A stretch of 6,830 nt of DNA, from contig CAYOFK010000153.1 in NCBI GenBank assembly GCA_964403185.1, positions 1-6,830 on the forward strand, written 5' to 3'. How positions within the stretch are numbered: the stretch's first letter is position 1; each line of letters opens with the position of its first letter. A model generated the notes under the pieces. That model worked only from the letters and a program-made list of their open reading frames with translations, did not search any database and had not been told where the DNA came from. Source of the DNA: CAYOFK01 sp964403185. Its GTDB lineage: Bacteria > Bacteroidota > Bacteroidia > Bacteroidales > VadinHA17. The position numbers and the translations under genes were made by a program. Below, in pieces: positions 1 to 5,825 of the stretch.

Positions 1-504
1 GGTGGCTCGGACTTCTTCCACGCTGAGGACTCCTATGCCACACTGTTTATGAAGCAGATCAAGGGCGATTTTGTGGCCACAGTGAAAATAAACAAATTCG
101 GGGACAGGACGCACGAATGGTTCCGTGCCGGATTGTTCGTTCGCAATGATATGACCAAAAGTTTCGACACCCGGCCGGGGAGTAAGGGATCCATGCTCCT
201 GTTTGGCACACCAGGCCGTGCGGGAATCGAATACGATGAATTCGGAAATGGCTGCATGCATAAAGCCAACAGTCAGAACCTTCCGGAAGACACAAAATTC
301 CCCATATGGCTGAAGCTGGTCCGGCATGGCAATAGCTTTACAGGAACCATCAGTCTGGACGGTAAAACCTGGATCAATGAGAAAAGATCAAACGACATTC
401 CGGGCCTGGCTGAAGCCATCGACCTTGGCCTGGCCGCAGGCTCGCCTGACAAAAAGCAATACTGGGTAGAATTTAAAGACTGGACAATCAAAATTGCAAA
501 GTAG
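1..504 (+). CDS. Concanavalin-A-like beta-sandwich protein (DUF1349-like), 5' end missing
   Basis: The frame is open from base 1, so the true start lies upstream; 167 residues and a TAG stop are visible. The Met codon at 49 sits inside a conserved-looking beta strand and is unlikely to be the start. The text reads as alternating beta strands: GGSDFFHAEDSYATLF, then GDFVATVKI, WFRAGLFVRND, a strand around GSMLLFG, IWLKLVRHGNSFTGTISLDGKTW, and a closing strand VEFKDWTIKIAK. This order (phase-like 'AGLFVRND', then 'LKLVRHGNSFTG..SLDGKTW') is typical of DUF1349 / 'regulation of enolase 1' ConA-like jelly rolls. In secreted bacterial proteins these often accompany glycoside hydrolases and probably bind carbohydrate. 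No catalytic residues can be assigned. It may be the C-terminal domain of a larger enzyme. The next gene starts 7 bases after its stop, so the two are probably cotranscribed. Confidence 0.75.
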   Translation, partial: GGSDFFHAEDSYATLFMKQIKGDFVATVKINKFGDRTHEWFRAGLFVRNDMTKSFDTRPGSKGSMLLFGTPGRAGIEYDEFGNGCMHKANSQNLPEDTKFPIWLKLVRHGNSFTGTISLDGKTWINEKRSNDIPGLAEAIDLGLAAGSPDKKQYWVEFKDWTIKIAK

Positions 505-511
505 TCATTGT

Positions 512-1432
512 ATGAAGAAGTTATTTCCGCTCCATGGCATAGTCACAGTGTTGAATACGCCTTTCACAGATTCGGATAAGGTTGACCTCCATGCATTGAA
601 ACGAAATGTCAGTGAAGCTCTGAATGCCGGAGTAGCGGGATTCCTGACAACTGCCATGGCCTCTGAAGTAGAGAAGCTTAATATCAATGAACGACTGGCC
701 ATCGTTGAATGTGTTATGCAAACTGCCGAGGGTAAAGTACCGGTTTTTGCCGGAACAGCAGGCACTTCATATGTAGAATCAAAAGATATTTTAGAATTAT
801 ATTTAGACCTGGGTTGCACACATATGCTCATTCAGTTACCTTTTGTCAATGAAGAGCAATTCAAACAGGACTTTTTGCGACTTGCAGCATGTGGTCCTGA
901 AGTTATCATGTTGCAGGATTGGCATGCTTCCGGCTATGGCTTGCCCGATCAGATGATCATGGAGCTGTTTGAAACTGTACCTTCCTTTCGGTGCCTTAAA
1001 GTTGAAACCATTCCGGCCGGTATTAAATACTCCAACATACTGAAGCTTTCAAATGGGACCCTTAATGTGAGTGGTGGATGGGCAGTCAATCAAATGCCGG
1101 AAGGCCTGAGACGAGGAGTTCATGCATTTATGCCAACAGGGATGCATTGGATCTATTGCGAAATTTTCAGGAATTTTCAACAGGGAGATGTAGATGAAGC
1201 CACCTCGCGTTTCAATGAAATATTGCACATTCTCGCATTTTCGAATCAACATCTGGATATCTCTGTTCATTTCTTTAAAAGGTTATTATGGAAACAGGGG
1301 TTGTATCCAACTCCAAACGTTCGTCAGCCGATACTCCCCTTTGATGACATTCACCGGGATATTGCAGACGATCTAATACAAAAAGTGATGGAGATCGAAA
1401 ATCGAATAAAAAAAAGAAGAAGAGAAAACTAA
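512..1432 (+). CDS. DapA/NanA superfamily aldolase or lyase (dihydrodipicolinate synthase family protein)
   Basis: This is a 306-residue protein, the usual length for class I DapA/NanA-family (beta/alpha)8 aldolases, with no signal peptide, so cytoplasmic. The start chosen is ATG 512 (MKKLFPLHGIVTVLNTPF), which gives the standard family N-terminus; a TTG at 494 would overlap the upstream gene and adds an unconserved stub. Family landmarks are the first strand GIVTVLNTPF, GVAGFLTTAMASEVEKLN (41-57) in place of the usual GTTGES loop, PVFAGTAGTS (77-86), and Lys163 in CLKVET, the likely Schiff-base lysine. The late GGW..N segment (188-193) and a helical C-terminus follow. By eye alignment, E. 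coli DapA Tyr133 and Arg138 fall on Leu134 and Ala139 (IMLQDWHASG), and Tyr107 on Val112, so it is unlikely to make dihydrodipicolinate. The 'QD' subgroup probably acts on 2-keto-3-deoxy sugar acids or similar substrates; the exact substrate is unknown. The C-terminus is very basic (KKRRREN), encoded by an A-rich run. The stop is 2 bases before the next start, which suggests translational coupling. Confidence 0.88.
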   Translation: MKKLFPLHGIVTVLNTPFTDSDKVDLHALKRNVSEALNAGVAGFLTTAMASEVEKLNINERLAIVECVMQTAEGKVPVFAGTAGTSYVESKDILELYLDLGCTHMLIQLPFVNEEQFKQDFLRLAACGPEVIMLQDWHASGYGLPDQMIMELFETVPSFRCLKVETIPAGIKYSNILKLSNGTLNVSGGWAVNQMPEGLRRGVHAFMPTGMHWIYCEIFRNFQQGDVDEATSRFNEILHILAFSNQHLDISVHFFKRLLWKQGLYPTPNVRQPILPFDDIHRDIADDLIQKVMEIENRIKKRRREN

Positions 1433-1434
1433 CT

Positions 1435-2475
1435 ATGCCAACCATTGAAACGAGCATGAATTCACGCAGAGAGTTCCTTGGCTACCTTACTAAATCAGGG
1501 ATCCTTTTGGGATGTTTGGAACCGGTAAGTTGTAATGTTTTTGGTACAACAAATAATTCTTCTATTCGTCGCTATCATGTAAGTATGCAACCAGAAGCAT
1601 GGATGGATAATCCCGAATTAATTAATATCTTAAAAAACGCCGGTGTAAGCGATATCTGGATGGCTTCCTTTTTACAGGGCCGATGGTATCATACCTCAAA
1701 GGAATTACGAGAGGCGGCCGATTATTTAAAAAGTGAAGGATTTTATCCGCACGTCCTCAGTGTACCCCTGGGTCATCCCGGGAATGCTTTAGACCCGGCA
1801 GACGAAGCTCTTTCTGAATCAAAAGAGAATTGGAAAAATGCCTGTACCCATCACGGCGAGCTATTTTCGGGAACCTCCATTCATCCACCTGTAGTTCAGG
1901 AAAATATTGAGGCAGTAAAATTACTTGCTAAAGAGAGGCATGATGTACTTTTTCTCGATGATGATTTCCGCCTGGCAAAATTCCCGGGACTCATTGGAGG
2001 TTGTTTCTGTGATGATTGTAAAAACGAATTCCTGAGTAGTTATGATTATGGTCCTGTCGACTGGGAACTGCTCATAGAATCGATCGAAAAACGAAATCCT
2101 TCCAGAGTCCTTCGTTCGTGGATTAATTATATTTGTGAAAAAGAGTATACAATGTTTGCAGCACTTCAAAATGCTGCTCCTGACATGGAAATCGGAATAA
2201 TGGTCATGTATCTGGGTGCTGAGAAAGCTGGAATTGCGCTGGATAAATATCATGATATACCATTCAGGGTTGGAGAATTTATGTTCGATGATAAAGGTTT
2301 TGGCCCGGTTGAGGGTAATACTCCTGTGATCTTTGCCTGGTACCCATCAGCACAAAAAGCATTGTTGTGGAATGTGGAAGAAAAACAACATACCTATACA
2401 ATCGTGCGTGATGATCAGATGCTACACGCTGTTACTGTGGATGCTCTCGATGTAGCGCTGATCAAGGAATTTTAA
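1435..2475 (+). CDS. Tat-exported TIM-barrel protein, glycoside-hydrolase-like, apparently with shortened barrel
   Basis: The 346-residue protein starts at ATG 1435; an in-frame ATG at 1456 would give MNSRREFLGYL, a classic twin-arginine N-terminus, and is an equally good start. The signal (NSRREFLGYLTKSGILLGC) ends in a possible lipobox LLGC (Cys27), so it may be a Tat lipoprotein. Barrel-like strands are visible: RYHVSMQ (46-52), VSDIWMASF (71-79), FYPHVLSVPLG (103-113), DVLFLDDDF (170-178), EIGIMVMYL (252-260) and FRVGEFMFDD (277-286). GCFCDDCKNEF (189-199) holds a CxCxxC cluster like the zinc-binding cysteines of GH42 beta-galactosidases, about 13 residues after the acidic DDD. The last 45 residues (ALLWNVEEKQHTYTI...VDALDVALIKEF) look like the small C-terminal beta domain of glycosidases. 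The last two barrel strands seem absent between about 286 and 300. The enzyme family is not recognised with certainty, and activity is uncertain if the barrel is truncated. It is followed 20 bases later by another barrel protein. Confidence 0.7.
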   Translation: MPTIETSMNSRREFLGYLTKSGILLGCLEPVSCNVFGTTNNSSIRRYHVSMQPEAWMDNPELINILKNAGVSDIWMASFLQGRWYHTSKELREAADYLKSEGFYPHVLSVPLGHPGNALDPADEALSESKENWKNACTHHGELFSGTSIHPPVVQENIEAVKLLAKERHDVLFLDDDFRLAKFPGLIGGCFCDDCKNEFLSSYDYGPVDWELLIESIEKRNPSRVLRSWINYICEKEYTMFAALQNAAPDMEIGIMVMYLGAEKAGIALDKYHDIPFRVGEFMFDDKGFGPVEGNTPVIFAWYPSAQKALLWNVEEKQHTYTIVRDDQMLHAVTVDALDVALIKEF

Positions 2476-2495
2476 CTTATTTAAAGAGCGTCATT

Positions 2496-4385
2496 ATGAA
2501 AAAGAATGCAATCATTCAATCAATGAAGCGTATTTTAATACACCACCTGCTCAATGCAGCACCTTTGCGGATCCTCCTGCTACTGATATTTATGAATTCC
2601 TGTATGCAACCGGCGGAACCGGTCAATGACCAGTTTACCTATGCGCAGGAACGGAAAGATGATCTTCAGTTAAGCATCTATATTACGGCCCATGCTGTAA
2701 ATAACCTGTTATCTGATGAAGCCGGAAGACGAGAAGCCATTTCCATTTTCCGCTTCAATGGCATCACCAAAGCCTATATTGAAGTTTATCGCGGAGGCCT
2801 GGTCATTGAAAAGAAGTTATTACAGGATGTCCGGGATCTGTTTGAAAAAAACCAGATTGAAGTTGTCGGAGGAATTGCAACAGTTCCGGGAGAAAATTTT
2901 GGTGTCCGGCAAGAAGCTCAACTTGGTTGGTTCAACTGGCAAAATCCCAAAACCCAGGCAGACTTAAAGGAGGTGATAATGATGTCTGCAGATGTATTTG
3001 ATGAATTTATCATCGATGATTTTCTGTGTACGGCCGATACCAGTATGGAATCCAAGGCCGCCAAAGGAGACCGCTCCTGGTCACAATACCGCAGGGACCT
3101 GCTCACCGGATTATCTAAAAGTCTATTTATTGACCCTGCCAGAAGCATCAACCCGGATATTACGATGATCATTAAATACCCCCAGTGGTACGACCGTTTT
3201 CATCTCTTTGGATATGATGTGGAAAACGAAACAGCGCTCTATGACAAAGTATATGTAGGTACGGAATCCCGCGGTCAATACACCCAGAGGTTTGGCTTTG
3301 TTCAACCCTATGAGAGCTTCATAAGTTATCAATGGATGAAAAGCCTGGCCGGAATAAAGATGAGCGGAGCCTGGTTTGACCATGGAGATTGCGATGAAAA
3401 TGATTTTATCGAGCAGGCCTGGCAAAGTGTGCTTGCAGGCGCCCGGGAACTTATTTTTTTCAACTACTTTGATTTTGTGAATGGTCACAAAGGACATCAT
3501 TTAATGCGAAGGCAATTCACCCTGCTGGCAGATCTTGCCAGGAAGGTGGCAACGGAACCTGTCAATGGTGTGATGGCCTATAAGCCCGCAGGCAGTGATG
3601 CTTTTGGGGACCTTTATATCATGGATTTTATGGGGATGTTAGGAGTTCCTTTGATACCCGTATCCCAATATCCTGAAAATGCCAGGGTGATATTCTTACC
3701 CACCCAGGCAGCGGCAGATACAGGGATCCTGACTAAAATAGAATATTCAATTGCCGGCAATGCTACCCTGATTTTTACAACAGGATTTCTGGCGCATGCC
3801 AGGGATGGAAAGAGGTTGGCTGAAATTGCCGGCATTAGCTGGCCATTGGTTTCAGCTCCATTCAAGGCGGATCAAATCGTTGTGGAAGGAGAAGCTGAAC
3901 CCATAAAATATGGGCTGGACCTCGAATCAGATATTCAACTGACTGGTGGGAATGCAAAGCTGGTGGCTCTTCATAATTCCGGAAAAATTCCATTTCTCGT
4001 TGCCAGAGAAAACATATTCACCCTGAACACACATACATTTTCCCAGGCTGATTTTGACGAGGTTGGAGAGGTTCTGCTGTGCCCGCGTCCCCTGGGTTTG
4101 CTGGAGATCCCGGAAACATGGACAAATACCCTCCGGGATCAATTTTTAATGCCCCTTGGTTATACACTTAAAGCCCCGGCCCGTGTTGCCTTTCAACCAT
4201 ATGGTGATTCCGGTTGGGTGATCCATAACTACAACCGGCAAACCGTACATATCGATCTCAGCACAGCACGGTTGGGCAACGGACCGGTTGAGGATAAATT
4301 TTCAGGAAATCAGTTTAAGATACATGAAGGTCAGATAGACCTGGAAATACCTCCCAGATCAAGGGTATGGATGGAAATTAACTAA
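2496..4385 (+). CDS. Lipoprotein with glycoside-hydrolase-like TIM barrel, GATase-like domain and C-terminal beta domain
   Basis: The product is 629 residues. Its N-terminus has a hydrophobic stretch (RILLLLIFMNSC) ending at Cys36, a plausible lipoprotein site. An in-frame ATG at 2523 would give a more usual signal length, so the start is uncertain. Residues about 56-345 look like a barrel: LSIYITAHAVNN, ITKAYIEVYRGG (90-101), EVVGGIATVPG (122-132), FDEFIIDDFLCT (168-179), ITMIIKYPQWYD (222-233), KVYVGTES (251-258), GAWFDHGDCDEN (291-302) and GARELIFFNYFDF (315-327). Acidic residues at strand ends (Asp174, Asp175, Glu257, Asp295, Glu318) are catalytic candidates. Residues about 355-450 resemble the class I amidotransferase-like (trimerisation) domain of GH42-type enzymes (MGMLGVPLIPVSQYPENARVIFLPTQAA). 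Residues about 560-629 form a small beta domain ending RSRVWMEIN. No CAZy family can be named from sequence alone; glycosidase function is inferred from architecture and context. A weak purine-rich AAAGAGCG precedes the start. Confidence 0.75.
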   Translation: MKKNAIIQSMKRILIHHLLNAAPLRILLLLIFMNSCMQPAEPVNDQFTYAQERKDDLQLSIYITAHAVNNLLSDEAGRREAISIFRFNGITKAYIEVYRGGLVIEKKLLQDVRDLFEKNQIEVVGGIATVPGENFGVRQEAQLGWFNWQNPKTQADLKEVIMMSADVFDEFIIDDFLCTADTSMESKAAKGDRSWSQYRRDLLTGLSKSLFIDPARSINPDITMIIKYPQWYDRFHLFGYDVENETALYDKVYVGTESRGQYTQRFGFVQPYESFISYQWMKSLAGIKMSGAWFDHGDCDENDFIEQAWQSVLAGARELIFFNYFDFVNGHKGHHLMRRQFTLLADLARKVATEPVNGVMAYKPAGSDAFGDLYIMDFMGMLGVPLIPVSQYPENARVIFLPTQAAADTGILTKIEYSIAGNATLIFTTGFLAHARDGKRLAEIAGISWPLVSAPFKADQIVVEGEAEPIKYGLDLESDIQLTGGNAKLVALHNSGKIPFLVARENIFTLNTHTFSQADFDEVGEVLLCPRPLGLLEIPETWTNTLRDQFLMPLGYTLKAPARVAFQPYGDSGWVIHNYNRQTVHIDLSTARLGNGPVEDKFSGNQFKIHEGQIDLEIPPRSRVWMEIN

Positions 4386-4392
4386 CACCGAT

Positions 4393-4400
4393 AAAAGGAG
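4393..4400 (+). promoter_or_regulatory. Strong Shine-Dalgarno sequence for the small ORF
   Basis: AAAAGGAG lies 8 bases before ATG 4409. It is the only close match to a canonical ribosome binding site before any start in this window; the other starts have A/T-rich or weak purine leaders. It is flanked by GATAA (4390-4394) and TTATC (4404-4408), which could pair into a weak 5 bp stem with GGAG in the loop. It decides the start of the small reading frame and supports that frame being translated. Confidence 0.65.
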
Positions 4401-4408
4401 ACGTTATC

Positions 4409-4510
4409 ATGCAACTTAAAAAACAAGTTCCCCTGATCATCTTATTGCTGCTCACTGCAACTATAATTTCTCCGGTTTTAAGTGATCCGGCTGATTTTTT
4501 CAACTATTAA
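4409..4510 (+). CDS. Small 33-residue hydrophobic peptide (signal-peptide-like), unknown function or gene remnant
   Basis: ATG 4409 to TAA 4508-4510 encodes 33 residues. The N-terminus MQLKKQ is short and basic; residues 7-24 (VPLIILLLLTATIISPVL) are strongly hydrophobic; the polar tail is SDPADFFNY. This is the layout of a signal peptide or a single-pass small membrane protein. It has a near-perfect ribosome binding site and sits in line with its neighbours, 23 bases after the upstream stop and 25 bases before the next start. It may be a genuine small membrane peptide, or the surviving signal peptide of a secreted gene whose body was deleted; the short coding-free stretch after it holds no obvious continuation. 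I do not recognise a family. Confidence 0.45.
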   Translation: MQLKKQVPLIILLLLTATIISPVLSDPADFFNY

Positions 4511-4535
4511 TTCTTAATGTAAATATTCAAGCAGT

Positions 4536-5819
4536 ATGAAAAATTTTGTATTCCTGTTACTAATTCTCATTGTTTCCTGCCGGCAAACAAACACAGGCAG
4601 TTATACTGATCTGGCAACCACAGCCAATGGCTGGCAGGCCGAGGTAATTGCAACCATCGATCAGAGTTATGCTGGTTGGGATGTGGAAATCGGGGATGCT
4701 GACAATAACGGGTTGAACGAGATTCTTATTACAGGATGTCCGGACAGTAAACTGGCCATCATAAAAAAAACAAACAATAAATGGGACACACACATATTGG
4801 CGGAAGACCTGGCTCAAACACAACCGGATCCGGGCATGGGACTTACGGTAAAAATAGTCGACCTGAATAATGATGGGATAAATGAGATCATTCTTGGCAC
4901 CGGTCAGGAGAAAGGAGGAACAGCCTGGTTCTACCTGCTTCAAACCGACGGTGAAAAGCTTACGAAAAAAATACCATTCCGCCCCGGTTATAATACAAGT
5001 TCCTTTACCCACAACCTTGCAGTCTGTGATCTGGACGGTGACTGGATAAAAGAGGTCATTTCCGCTTATTGTGGTGGTGGAGAAATTATCCGTTACGATA
5101 TGGACCGGGACCTGAATCATATCGACTCCCGAAAACTCCATCATTTATCAGGCTCCGGTGAGGAATCCATTATCGCCGATGTGGATAACGATGGACAATA
5201 TGAATATCTTACCTCCAACAGCTTCCGCGATAAAGCTGCAAAAGTTGAGATTTACGAATTCGATGAAACCGGAGAACTCATCATTCCTGCCCGCATTATT
5301 TTAAAAGGATTCGATGGCCGTGGCTGCTTTTATGCATCCCTTACCGTAGGTGACGTTGATAACGATGGCAGTAACGAACTAATCGTGGGATGGAAGGAAG
5401 ACCAGAAAATAAACAAGGGAACCGTACTCGGATATAAGGTGGACTCCATTGCTCATACAGTGTACACTTTTGCCCATCAGGATGAAACCCTTGATCTGTC
5501 CTATTTTGAAAAAATGATGGAAATAGCTGATGCTGATAATGATGGGAAAAACGAATTGGTTCTTTCCACACGAGGAGATAATGTATCTGAATTGATTACC
5601 AGTGATCACCTTGGATATGTTTTTATGTTCAAAGTTGATAGTCATGGAGCGGTTAGCCGTGAATTACTTGTAGATTTAAATGAAGAATACGCCGAATCTT
5701 CCTGGCTGGCCGTAGGTGATGTCGACAATGACGGGAAAAACGAAATTGTTTTAGCAACAGGAAAAGGTGACCGGACAAAACCCGGCATATCCTATGTGGT
5801 TCTGGTTGAAAAAGAATAA
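4536..5819 (+). CDS. FG-GAP/VCBS-type repeat lipoprotein, predicted seven-bladed beta-propeller
   Basis: The product is 427 residues with a short lipoprotein signal, MKNFVFLLLILIVSC, giving lipidated Cys15 (lipobox IVSC). Seven acidic motifs of the D-x-[DN]-x-[DN]-G-x-x-E type recur: DADNNGLNE (54), DLNNDGINE (109), DLDGDWIKE (165), DVDNDGQYE (215), DVDNDGSNE (273), DADNDGKNE (332) and DVDNDGKNE (395). Spacing is 50 to 63 residues, each followed by a short beta strand (EILITG, EIILGTG, EVISAY, EYLTSN, ELIVGW, ELVLST, EIVLATG). Such loops bind calcium in FG-GAP/VCBS and rhamnogalacturonan-lyase-like propellers, so a seven-bladed propeller spanning nearly the whole mature protein is the natural prediction. 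The third motif is the least canonical (DLDGDW lacks the Gly). It could be a binding scaffold or an enzyme; no catalytic residues stand out. After Cys15 comes RQTNTGSY, without an obvious acidic surface-export signal. No SD sequence precedes the start. Confidence 0.87.
   Translation: MKNFVFLLLILIVSCRQTNTGSYTDLATTANGWQAEVIATIDQSYAGWDVEIGDADNNGLNEILITGCPDSKLAIIKKTNNKWDTHILAEDLAQTQPDPGMGLTVKIVDLNNDGINEIILGTGQEKGGTAWFYLLQTDGEKLTKKIPFRPGYNTSSFTHNLAVCDLDGDWIKEVISAYCGGGEIIRYDMDRDLNHIDSRKLHHLSGSGEESIIADVDNDGQYEYLTSNSFRDKAAKVEIYEFDETGELIIPARIILKGFDGRGCFYASLTVGDVDNDGSNELIVGWKEDQKINKGTVLGYKVDSIAHTVYTFAHQDETLDLSYFEKMMEIADADNDGKNELVLSTRGDNVSELITSDHLGYVFMFKVDSHGAVSRELLVDLNEEYAESSWLAVGDVDNDGKNEIVLATGKGDRTKPGISYVVLVEKE
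4695..5744 (+). repeat. Seven degenerate calcium-loop repeats within the propeller gene
   Basis: Seven copies begin at 4695, 4860, 5028, 5178, 5352, 5529 and 5718, each coding for an acidic D-x-D/N-x-D/N-G loop. At the DNA level the later copies are closest: GATGGGAAAAACGAA (copy 6) and GACGGGAAAAACGAA (copy 7) differ at one base, while the early copies have diverged. This fits an internally duplicated propeller under protein-level constraint rather than a recent DNA tandem repeat. Confidence 0.8.
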
Positions 5820-5825
5820 ACCGCT

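Noticed and set aside
494..511. TTG 494 as the start of the aldolase gene.
   Set aside because: It adds six unconserved residues and overlaps the upstream gene; ATG 512 gives the standard family N-terminus.
3123..3500. A 125-codon open frame on the reverse strand.
   Set aside because: It lies wholly inside the 629-residue lipoprotein gene and has no recognisable protein features.
1435..4385. The two barrel proteins as a recent tandem duplication.
   Set aside because: Their sequences share no obvious stretch of identity, and lengths and motifs differ; only distant relation is possible.
4386..4535. A terminator or promoter between the 629-residue and propeller genes.
   Set aside because: No GC-rich hairpin with a T run and no Bacteroidota-type TAnnTTTG promoter was seen; the region is filled by the small ORF.
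4560..5144. A 194-codon open frame on the reverse strand.
   Set aside because: It is antisense to the propeller gene, shows no domain-like pattern, and arises from the codon bias of the acidic repeats.
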